7,554 nucleotides of DNA from Gammaproteobacteria bacterium (GTDB taxonomy: Bacteria > Pseudomonadota > Gammaproteobacteria > GCA-001735895). This document shows positions 1 through 6,189 of this stretch, in pieces. Each line of letters opens with the position of its first letter. The first letter of the stretch is position 1. The stretch covers positions 1 to 7,554 of the forward strand of contig JAASSH010000090.1 of the NCBI GenBank assembly GCA_021767985.1, written 5' to 3'. The position numbers were made by a program, and so were the translations under genes. The notes below the pieces were generated by a model. The model worked only from the letters and a program-made list of their open reading frames with translations, had not been told where the DNA came from and did not search any database.

Positions 1-1112
1 ATTCCGAGGGGGTGATGCAGTCCATCGGCGTGCTGCAGGATATTACCGAACAAAAGAATATCGAGCAGGAAATGCGCTACAAGGATGCGCTCGCCAACCA
101 GGCCGAGGCAATCACCGATATTGGCCACTTTATCTACGACGAGATAAAGCAAAAATATCTCTACTCCAGCCCGGGCCTGGCGCGAATACACGGTGAAGCC
201 ACGGGCGAACTGGCGACGCGGAGCGTATCGCGGGAGGGGGATCTGGACGCGATCCATCCCGAAGATCGGCAACATGTGCGCAGAGCCTATGACAAGTTCC
301 TGGCGGAAGGTGGTGACTGGCAGGTGGAATATCGTTTGCTGCGCGGCGATGGCGAGATCCGCTGGATTCGCGAACTGGGCAAGGCCTATCTGATTAACCA
401 CGGTATCCCGGAGCAGACCATCGGCGTGCTGCAGGATATCACCGGGCAGAAAAAGGCCGAGCAGGAAATCATGCGGGCCAAGGAGACGCTCGAGCAGCAG
501 GTGGTCGAACGTACCCGGGAACTGGCCAACACGGTCAAGCAGTTGCAGGAGGAAATCGAGGAGCGTGAAAAAATTGCCGCCGAACTCGATTTCCTGGCCA
601 ACCATGACGCGCTTACCGGCTTACCCAGCCTGCGCCTGTGTAAAGACAGGCTGAACCATTCGCTGGCCGAGGCGCGCCGTAATCGTCAGACTTCAGCGGT
701 AATGTTCCTCGACCTCGACGGTTTCAAGGCGGTCAATGATCAATACGGACATGAATTCGGCGATCTTTTGCTGAAAGTGACGGCGGATCGCATCCGCACC
801 GAGATCCGCGAAACCGATACGGTTGCGCGCATTGGCGGCGATGAGTTCGTGATCATCCTTTCCAGCCTGCCCGAAAATGATATTGCCGAACGCATCGCAA
901 GCAGCCTGATCGAGCACCTGGCGAAACCGGTTTCTATCGAAGAGGTAAGCGTCGCGATCAGCGCCAGTATCGGTATTTCTCTGTATCCTCAGGATGGCAC
1001 GACGGCGGAAGAGCTGATTCGTTCCGCCGATGAGGCGATGTACCAGATCAAGCACCAGGGCAAGAACAATTTCGGGTTTTTCTCCCCCGCTAAACCGGGT
1101 AGCCCGGTTTAA
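1..1112 (+). CDS. PAS-domain diguanylate cyclase (GGDEF), 5'-truncated by the window
   Basis: This signalling enzyme should make cyclic di-GMP from two GTP, with PAS modules as input. The frame is open from base 3, where it reads SEGVMQSIGVLQDITEQK, the tail of one PAS/PAC module, so the GTG/ATG codons at 12-17 are internal and the true start lies upstream. Counting from the GTG at 12, a second PAS_3-like module spans about residues 27-147 (IHPEDR at 81-86, GVLQDITGQK at 138-147). A charged coiled coil follows (about 148-193), then a GGDEF domain (about 194-357). The catalytic motif ARIGGDEF is intact, with GGDEF at 275-279. RETD at 266-269 fits the RxxD product-inhibition site. FLDLDGFKAVND (232-243) is the usual metal/GTP-binding stretch. 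No EAL domain follows, so cyclase rather than phosphodiesterase activity is expected. No membrane segment is visible in this part. It stands alone, with a 67-base gap and a stem-loop before the next gene. The family call is firm; the signal sensed is unknown. Confidence 0.95.
   Translation, partial: SEGVMQSIGVLQDITEQKNIEQEMRYKDALANQAEAITDIGHFIYDEIKQKYLYSSPGLARIHGEATGELATRSVSREGDLDAIHPEDRQHVRRAYDKFLAEGGDWQVEYRLLRGDGEIRWIRELGKAYLINHGIPEQTIGVLQDITGQKKAEQEIMRAKETLEQQVVERTRELANTVKQLQEEIEEREKIAAELDFLANHDALTGLPSLRLCKDRLNHSLAEARRNRQTSAVMFLDLDGFKAVNDQYGHEFGDLLLKVTADRIRTEIRETDTVARIGGDEFVIILSSLPENDIAERIASSLIEHLAKPVSIEEVSVAISASIGISLYPQDGTTAEELIRSADEAMYQIKHQGKNNFGFFSPAKPGSPV
22..43 (+). repeat. Direct repeat, copy 1 (PAS/PAC tail)
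   Basis: These 22 bases are identical to 418-439. The offset is 396 bases, exactly 132 codons, so both copies encode the IGVLQDI segment at the end of a PAS/PAC module. Weaker similarity continues downstream (EQKNIEQEM against GQKKAEQEI). It is best read as an internal PAS duplication in the cyclase gene rather than a mobile repeat. Confidence 0.75.
418..439 (+). repeat. Direct repeat, copy 2 (PAS/PAC tail)
   Basis: Exact 22-base match to 22-43, in the same reading frame. It marks the end of the second PAS module, just before the coiled coil that leads to the GGDEF domain. Confidence 0.75.
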
Positions 1113-1120
1113 AAAACTCG
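1073..1120 (+). terminator. Long stem-loop over the stop codon of the cyclase gene (possible 3' end structure)
   Basis: The inner stem is a perfect 9-bp inverted repeat, TAAACCGGG (1091-1099) with CCCGGTTTA (1103-1111), closed by a TAG loop at 1100-1102. The in-frame TAA stop (1110-1112) lies in its 3' arm. An outer stem pairs 1073-1081 (CGGGTTTTT) with 1112-1120 (AAAAACTCG), nine pairs with one G-U, leaving a C-rich 9-base bulge at 1082-1090. No U-run follows the hairpin on the plus strand, so it is not a canonical intrinsic terminator. It could shield the mRNA 3' end or weaken read-through into the transporter genes. The pairing is seen directly; the role is inferred. Confidence 0.4.
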
Positions 1121-1165
1121 TAGTCATTCCTGGCAGCAGTTAAGCTCGCCGTTTGAAATCGGCTC

Positions 1166-1169
1166 GGAG
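1166..1169 (+). promoter_or_regulatory. Likely ribosome binding site for the first EamA permease
   Basis: GGAG lies 10 bases before the GTG at 1180. The in-frame TTG at 1153 has no comparable purine-rich sequence in front of it. This is why the GTG was chosen as the start. Confidence 0.4.
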
Positions 1170-1179
1170 CGACGCTGAG

Positions 1180-2073
1180 GTGTCACGCTATAAAACCAAC
1201 AACCTGCTCGGCATCGGATTGATGATGCTGGCGATGCTGTTGTTCGAAGCCATGGATGCCGTCGCCAAGTGGCTGGTCGGAGCGGATATGTCGGCGATCC
1301 AGGTAATCGCGGTGCGCAGCTGGATCATCGTGTTACTAATCCCGCTGATTCTGGGCCTGCGGGGGGAGCTAGCGGAACTGGTTACGCGGCACCCGCTGCA
1401 GCACGCGTTGCGTGGCCTGGTCGGATTTTTTGCGCCGTTCGCGTTTTTCACCTCCCTCAAGACCCTGCCGTTGGCGGACGCTACCGTGGTCTTTTTCAGC
1501 GGTACCTTTATCCTGACTGCGGCCTCGGCGATATTTCTCAAGGAGCGCGTCGGCATTCATCGCTGGAGCGCGGTCGTGATCGGTTTCGCGGGGGTCGTGA
1601 TCGCCATGAATCCTCGCGGAGACGGCCCGATCGTCTCTTACCTGCTGGTGCTGTGCGCAGCCACCATATACGCGATGATATTTATTTACGGCAAGCAACT
1701 GTCGAAACGGGATTCGGTAATTTCGCTGGTGTTTTCGCTGCAGCTGGGCATGGGCGTGGTAGCGACTGTCGCCTTGCCCTGGGTATGGGTGCCGCTCGAC
1801 CTGGCGGCACTGGGTCAGTTGTTCGTGATGGCCGCGATCGCGCTGGTTGCACACTATGCCTTTGCCGCGGCCTTCGCGCGTGCCGACATATCGGCACTGA
1901 CCCCGTTTGAGTATACTGCGCTGGTTTGGGCGACGATCATCGGCTACGCCGTCTGGGGCGATATTCCGTCTGCCGAAGTATGGACGGGTGCAGCGATCAT
2001 TATTGGCTGTGGCCTCTACGTCGTTCACCGCGAATCGCTGCGTCACAGGGCCGGCAAAGCGCCTCGAGGGTAG
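1180..2073 (+). CDS. EamA/DMT-superfamily permease, first of a tandem pair
   Basis: An inner-membrane permease of the 10-TM drug/metabolite transporter type, whose members move amino acids, nucleotides, vitamins or other small metabolites. The 297-residue product is of normal family length and has two EamA halves. Hydrophobic segments lie near residues 9-33, 38-60, 76-94, 99-120, 127-144, 151-171, 178-201, 206-229, 237-258 and 264-283. The first half ends with the typical FLKERVGIHRWSAVVIGFAG (119-138). The second carries TPFEYTALVW (241-250) and a WGDIPSAEVWTGA stretch (259-271). I chose GTG 1180 because GGAG precedes it and only a short tail comes before TM1; TTG 1153 would add nine residues. 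The next permease follows 43 bases after the stop and shares the PFEY motif, so the two look like diverged tandem duplicates in one operon. The substrate cannot be told. Confidence is high for the fold and moderate for the start. Confidence 0.93.
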   Translation: MSRYKTNNLLGIGLMMLAMLLFEAMDAVAKWLVGADMSAIQVIAVRSWIIVLLIPLILGLRGELAELVTRHPLQHALRGLVGFFAPFAFFTSLKTLPLADATVVFFSGTFILTAASAIFLKERVGIHRWSAVVIGFAGVVIAMNPRGDGPIVSYLLVLCAATIYAMIFIYGKQLSKRDSVISLVFSLQLGMGVVATVALPWVWVPLDLAALGQLFVMAAIALVAHYAFAAAFARADISALTPFEYTALVWATIIGYAVWGDIPSAEVWTGAAIIIGCGLYVVHRESLRHRAGKAPRG

Positions 2074-2116
2074 CGCCAGTGTCGAGATCAATCACCAGGT
2101 CCGAGAGCATGACGGG

Positions 2117-3046
2117 ATGAATCTTACTTCCAGCCTGGTTGTCGGGCACCGGGATCACCCGGTTCTGGGGATTGTCACCTTTGTCGGTAATCTGTTGCTG
2201 ATGGCTCTGCTGAGTGCGGCGGTACGCGAGTTGATCCAGCGTGAATATCCGTTGAGCGAGGTGTTGCTGTTGCGCTACCTGTTCGCGAGCCTGTTCTTCT
2301 GGGTCATCCTGTTTTCGACTACCGGCCTGGCAGGACTCGTCACGCGCCGGCCACTGGATCACGCGATACGCAGTGTCAGCGGCGTCGTCAGTCTCGGCTT
2401 GCTGTACTTCGCGATAACCCGTATCCCGCTCGCCGACGCCACCGCACTGGCCTATGCGGCGCCGATTTTCATTACCCTGCTGTCTATTTTCCTGCTTGGC
2501 GAGGAGATCGGTCCGCGACGCTGGATGGCGGTGTTTACCGGGTTTTTCGGGGTGCTGCTGATTGCCAGGCCGGAAGCGGGTGGCTGGGATATCGGGGTTC
2601 TCGCCGCCGCTGCGTCGGCCTTCACCGGGGCGCTGGTGGCAATCTGGCTGCGCAAGCTCAGCAGCACTGAAAATCCGGTCGCGATCGGCAGCTTTTATAA
2701 CAGTCTCGGTAGCCTGGTGTGCCTGGCCTGGGTGCTGATGACCGGCTGGTTGACGCCACGCGGCGACGACCTGCTGCTGTTTCTCGGTTTCGGCCTGGGA
2801 TGCGGATTGCAGCAATGGTTGCTGACCGTTTCCTTCCGTTACGCCGAGGCCAGCCTGCTGGCGCCGTTCGAATACCTGGCGATGGTGTTCGCCGCGATCG
2901 TCGGTTATGTTTTTTGGGAAGAAGTACCGGTATTGACAACCTGGATCGGTGCCGCCGTGATCGCCGCGAGCGGCCTGTTCATTTTCAGGCGCCGGCAAAA
3001 GTCGCTGCAGGGCGACAAGCCGGTGGAGCCGGTGGTCATTGAGTAA
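2117..3046 (+). CDS. EamA/DMT-superfamily permease, second of a tandem pair
   Basis: A second 10-TM inner-membrane metabolite permease, 309 residues from ATG 2117. TM1 begins near residue 17, and R53 follows TM2's start in the usual SEVLLLRYLFASLFF pattern (47-61). The first EamA half ends with GEEIGPRRWMAVFTGFFGVL (128-147). The second half has LLAPFEYLAMVFAAIVGY (247-264) and FWEEVPVLTTWIGAA (266-280), closely matching the same stretch of the upstream permease. The C-terminus is basic then polar (RRRQKS and onward), consistent with a cytoplasmic tail. The frame is open back to 1907, but that extension would overlap the upstream gene and carries no hydrophobic or family-like sequence, so ATG 2117 is preferred; its ribosome binding site is weak (GAGAG at 2103-2107). 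The downstream MFS gene overlaps its last 8 bases, so translation is probably coupled. Substrate unknown. Confidence 0.92.
   Translation: MNLTSSLVVGHRDHPVLGIVTFVGNLLLMALLSAAVRELIQREYPLSEVLLLRYLFASLFFWVILFSTTGLAGLVTRRPLDHAIRSVSGVVSLGLLYFAITRIPLADATALAYAAPIFITLLSIFLLGEEIGPRRWMAVFTGFFGVLLIARPEAGGWDIGVLAAAASAFTGALVAIWLRKLSSTENPVAIGSFYNSLGSLVCLAWVLMTGWLTPRGDDLLLFLGFGLGCGLQQWLLTVSFRYAEASLLAPFEYLAMVFAAIVGYVFWEEVPVLTTWIGAAVIAASGLFIFRRRQKSLQGDKPVEPVVIE
3025..3028 (+). promoter_or_regulatory. Likely ribosome binding site for the MFS permease
   Basis: GGAG inside the 3' end of the preceding permease gene, 10 bases before the TTG at 3039. It supports this TTG over the internal ATG at 3072, which would remove the start of TM1. 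Confidence 0.4.
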
Positions 3047-4208
3047 GCTTCGCCTGACGCTGCCGGCATCGATGCTGGTCACCTTCGTACTCGGCTCGGT
3101 GCACGCGTTTTCGGTTTTTATCGTCCCGCTGGAAACCCGGCTGCAACTGCCGCGCTCCGAAATCAGCCTGATTTACTCGTTTGCGCTGGTTGCGCTGACG
3201 CTCGCCGTATTGCTCGGTTACCGTATCTATGGCCGGTTGCCGTCCTGGCTGCTGGTGTTACTCACCTGTCTGCTGGCCGCGGCAGGGTTACTGCTGGCCT
3301 CGTTCGCAACCAGCTGGTGGATGCTGTTCGCGGGCTATAGTCTCGCCTTCGGTTTCAGCAACGGCATCGGTTACGGCTACTGTCTGCAACTGGTCGGGCG
3401 GGTCATGCCGGAAATCAGGGGTTTCGCGATGGGCGCCGTGACCGCGAGCTACGCGGTTGGCTCGATCGTTTTCGCCCAGGTTTTTGCCTGGCGTATCGCG
3501 GTCGAATCGATGCAGTCCGCGTTGCTGACGATTGCCGCCTGTCTGGTTGCCTGCGGACTGCTGGCGGCTGCGATGCTGCACAGCGACGGCGCCAGCTATG
3601 GCCAGCCGCAAGCAAACGGGTCGCAGCCAGGCGGCATGATTGACCGGACCCGGGTTTCGCAGTTCTGGCTGGCATACATGACTGCCGTGTTTGCCGGGCT
3701 GATGGCAATCGGTCACGCCGCCGGCATTGCACTGTCTAAAGACGCCTCGATCGCGCTCGCCACGCTGGCGGCGATCACGATTGGCGTCGGCAGTGCGCTG
3801 GGCGGATTCGTCGCCGGCTGGCTGGTCGATCGCTGGCCGGTTAGACGCCTGCTGGTCGGGTTGCCGCTGATCGCCGCGGTAGCGCTGCTGCTGATCGGCA
3901 TCGTCGAGGATGCTGGCGTGGTCGTTGCCCTGCTGTCGCTGGTCGGATTTTCCTACGGTTCGATTATTGCCGTTTATCCGGTTGCGATTGCCGGTTGTTT
4001 TGGCGAGCGCGGTCCGCAAGCCTATGGGCAGGTATTTACCGCCTGGGGTTTTGCCGGCCTGGTGGCGCCGTGGAGCGCCGGCCTGATTTACGATTTACGC
4101 GCGGGTTACGAGCTGGCAATGCTGATTGCCGCAACGATAGCGGTGCTGTCGGCGTTAAGCGCCGCCTTCTTCCGCTTCGAGCACGTCGCCGAGGGCCGCG
4201 CGGACTAG
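3039..4208 (+). CDS. MFS permease, oxalate:formate antiporter-like (monocarboxylate type)
   Basis: A major facilitator superfamily permease in the inner membrane, 389 residues, the usual MFS length, with about 12 hydrophobic segments split by a polar central loop near residues 182-205. Several stretches recall the OFA/monocarboxylate branch: GSVHAFSVFIVPLE (19-32), LPRSEISLIYSFA (37-49), GFSNGIGYGYCLQLVGR (105-121), GGFVAGWLVDRW (255-266) and AYGQVFTAWGFAGLVAPW (328-345). Members of that branch often carry oxalate, formate, pyruvate or other organic anions, but many are uncharacterised, so the substrate is open. Translation probably starts at TTG 3039, inside the previous gene (8-base overlap), pointing to translational coupling in a three-transporter operon. 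The 3' end overlaps the convergent oxygenase gene by 54 bases, leaving no room for a terminator between them. Family call firm; branch call moderate. Confidence 0.9.
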   Translation: MSKLRLTLPASMLVTFVLGSVHAFSVFIVPLETRLQLPRSEISLIYSFALVALTLAVLLGYRIYGRLPSWLLVLLTCLLAAAGLLLASFATSWWMLFAGYSLAFGFSNGIGYGYCLQLVGRVMPEIRGFAMGAVTASYAVGSIVFAQVFAWRIAVESMQSALLTIAACLVACGLLAAAMLHSDGASYGQPQANGSQPGGMIDRTRVSQFWLAYMTAVFAGLMAIGHAAGIALSKDASIALATLAAITIGVGSALGGFVAGWLVDRWPVRRLLVGLPLIAAVALLLIGIVEDAGVVVALLSLVGFSYGSIIAVYPVAIAGCFGERGPQAYGQVFTAWGFAGLVAPWSAGLIYDLRAGYELAMLIAATIAVLSALSAAFFRFEHVAEGRAD

Positions 4209-5216
4209 CTGCTGAAAGTACAGGGTGCCGGGTTCCTGGGTTGCCGAAAGCCGCCCCCCGGGATAGATCCCCGACGCCAGATTGCGCTGCACCAGCTCGC
4301 AGATACTGACGTCTTCATCCATGACCTGCTCGGAGTTGGGGCGAATCGTGGCGTTGTCGATACCCTGGGCGGCAGCCTTGTCCGCATTCGACCAGAACCA
4401 GCGGCGTATCTCGATAGAGTCCGCGGCCAGCGGCAACACGGTTTCGGCGTTGAACGCATAGTCGGCAAAATGCAGCAGTAATCCCGGAAACTTGTAAATC
4501 CAGAAGCCCTTGCCGGCACGGCTGTCGTCGTCGCCAGCGCTATAGCTGACATCGAAGCCGACAAACTCGCCATTGGCGTAGTTATCGATCCTGACCGACT
4601 CGCGCTGCATCGAGGAGCCCAGTGCCCGGTGCACCATGCCCACGTGATAACCCTCGCAGGAATTATCGCCATAGGTCTTCCAGTTAGCCCTTGCCGATTT
4701 TCGGGCCTCGCCATCGAACTGCATGCCATCGGTTGTATCGAAGCGCGCCGCGATCGACGGAATATCCCCCAGCCAGGTTTCGAGGTCGGGCGCGGCGTCA
4801 TCGAGGCAGACGAAAACCAGCCCATTCCAGCTTTGCACCCGAACCGGCAGCAATCCCATCTGCGCTGGGTCGCCAACCGCGTCGGCCTCGAACCCGGGAG
4901 CCTTTAGCAACTCGCCCGAACAGGCGTAGCGCCAGCCGTGGTAGCGGCAGACGAAATCCCGGCAGTGACCCGTGCCGTCGAGCACCAGCGGCCCGGCGCG
5001 ATGCCGGCACAGGTTGTAAAAACCGCGCAGGTCGCCGGCCTGGTCGCGGATAATGACCAGCGGCCACTTCATCAGGTTAAGCGCAAGATAATCGCCGGGC
5101 GCGGCGAGCGCGGCCTCGATACCGATCAGCCACCAGTGACTTCGAAAAACATGATTGCACTCGTAGCTGTAGATCTCGGTTTCATGGTAGTAGCGGTGTG
5201 GCAGTGTTGCGCTCAT
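4155..5216 (-). CDS. Rieske [2Fe-2S] non-haem iron oxygenase, alpha (catalytic) subunit
   Basis: The terminal oxygenase of a ring-hydroxylating or amine-type Rieske system: electrons pass from a reductase through the [2Fe-2S] centre to a mononuclear iron that activates O2. Counting from ATG 5216 the protein has 353 residues, slightly short for the family. Cluster ligands are intact: C70-x-H72 and C90-x2-H93, i.e. CxH-x17-CxxH. The catalytic domain shows NWKTYGDNSCEGYHVGMVH (178-196), giving E188-x2-H191-x4-H196; D300 or D302 in VMDEDVSICE may be the third iron ligand. The position of E188 is Asp in many dioxygenases. GGRLSATQEPGTLYF (320-334) is a conserved-looking C-terminal stretch. The frame stays open to 5345, but the family-like N-terminus (LPHRYYHETEIY) begins right after ATG 5216. 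No obvious ribosome site is seen. No reductase, ferredoxin or beta subunit lies nearby. The flanking permeases suggest a transported organic substrate, whose identity is unknown. Confidence 0.94.
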   Translation of the reverse strand: MSATLPHRYYHETEIYSYECNHVFRSHWWLIGIEAALAAPGDYLALNLMKWPLVIIRDQAGDLRGFYNLCRHRAGPLVLDGTGHCRDFVCRYHGWRYACSGELLKAPGFEADAVGDPAQMGLLPVRVQSWNGLVFVCLDDAAPDLETWLGDIPSIAARFDTTDGMQFDGEARKSARANWKTYGDNSCEGYHVGMVHRALGSSMQRESVRIDNYANGEFVGFDVSYSAGDDDSRAGKGFWIYKFPGLLLHFADYAFNAETVLPLAADSIEIRRWFWSNADKAAAQGIDNATIRPNSEQVMDEDVSICELVQRNLASGIYPGGRLSATQEPGTLYFQQLVRAALGDVLEAEEGGA

Positions 5217-5274
5217 GGCTGAAGAGTATCGTCTCTGTTGCATTGATAGAGGGGATGATGTTCCAATCGAAGGC

Positions 5275-6171
5275 ATGCCGCAACAATCAAATTTACTTGG
5301 CTGCCTGTGGATGCTGGCCGGCGGGCTGCTGTTTGTCGCCGTCACCGTGCTGGTACGTCACCTGGGTTCGGACATGCCGGCGGTCGAGGCCGCGTTTATC
5401 CGCTACCTGGTCGGGGTGGTGCTGTTGCTGCCGGTGATCTGGCGCATGCGCTGGCGCGGAATCCGGCCCGGCAGCTTCAAGCTGTACTTTTACCGCGGTC
5501 TGGTGCACGGCGTCGCGGTCATGCTGTGGTTTTATGCGATGGCGCGAATTCCGCTGGCGGAGGTAACCGCAATCGGTTTTTCGACGCCGGTTTTCACCGC
5601 GCTCGGCGCCATCCTGATTTTTCGGGAACAGGTCAGGGCGCGCCGTATGCTGGCAATCGCCGCGGGCTTCATCGGTACCCTGGTTATCCTGAGACCGGGT
5701 TTTCAGGCAATCGAGGCCGGCTCGCTGGCGCAATTGACCGCGGCCTTGTTTTTTGCCGGGTCGTTCCTACTGGCGAAAAAAATGACGCAGCGCGAGAGTT
5801 CGGGCGACATCCTGGTAATGTTGACGATATTTTGCACGCTGGCTCTGCTGCCCGGCGCTATCTATTACTGGCGACAACCGACGCTGATAGAAGTCGGCTG
5901 GCTGGCGCTGGTCGCTGTTTTTGCGACCGCCGGGCATTACGCGATTACACGAGCGATCTCGTATGCCCCGCTGACTGTGACACAGCCGCTATCGTTCCTG
6001 CAACTGGTGTGGGCGATCCTGTTTGGCTACTGGCTATTCGACGAAGTCCCGGATAGCTGGGTCGTTGCCGGCGCCTTGATGATCGTGGGTGCGGTTAGCT
6101 ATCTTGCGCACCGCGAAGCCGTGGCGGCGCGTCGCAGCAGAATCCAGGCGGCCGCTTCGTCGCCGGGTTAG
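5275..6171 (+). CDS. EamA/DMT-superfamily permease, divergent from the oxygenase
   Basis: A third 10-TM drug/metabolite permease, 298 residues from ATG 5275. The N-terminus MPQQSNLLGCLWMLAGGLLF is typical of the family, with TM1 starting about residue 7. E38 and R43 in VEAAFIRYLVG fit the usual TM2 pattern, and YFYRGLVHGVAVMLWFYAMA (71-90) plus FREQVRARRMLAIAAGFIG (116-134) complete the first half. The second half has AGHYAITRAISYAPLTV (219-235) and QPLSFLQLVWAILFGYWLF (237-255). It carries PLSF where the two upstream permeases have PFEY, so it belongs to a different subgroup and is not a recent copy of them. An in-frame ATG at 5215 would add 20 hydrophilic residues and overlap the oxygenase start codon; ATG 5275 fits the family better, although neither has a strong ribosome site. 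The divergent layout suggests shared control with the oxygenase. Substrate unknown. Confidence 0.91.
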   Translation: MPQQSNLLGCLWMLAGGLLFVAVTVLVRHLGSDMPAVEAAFIRYLVGVVLLLPVIWRMRWRGIRPGSFKLYFYRGLVHGVAVMLWFYAMARIPLAEVTAIGFSTPVFTALGAILIFREQVRARRMLAIAAGFIGTLVILRPGFQAIEAGSLAQLTAALFFAGSFLLAKKMTQRESSGDILVMLTIFCTLALLPGAIYYWRQPTLIEVGWLALVAVFATAGHYAITRAISYAPLTVTQPLSFLQLVWAILFGYWLFDEVPDSWVVAGALMIVGAVSYLAHREAVAARRSRIQAAASSPG

Positions 6172-6189
6172 CGGGCCCCGTGCTGGCGC

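Noticed and set aside
1907..2116. N-terminal extension of the second EamA permease, open in frame with an ATG at 1907.
   Set aside because: It overlaps the end of the first permease gene, its 70 residues have no membrane or family character, and ATG 2117 gives a normal-length protein.
2000..3082. Long minus-strand frame (360 codons) opposite the second permease.
   Set aside because: Its product is rich in Gln, Arg and Asp with no recognisable domain, as expected for the antisense of a GC-rich membrane-protein gene. The plus-strand permease explains the region.
3288..4019. Minus-strand frame (243 codons) opposite the MFS gene.
   Set aside because: Same antisense composition (Gln, Arg, Asn, Asp-rich), no domain, and it lies wholly inside a convincing MFS gene.
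5225..5230. Minus-strand GATACT as a -10 box for the oxygenase gene.
   Set aside because: No acceptable -35 hexamer is found about 17 bases upstream, so a promoter call would rest on one short match.
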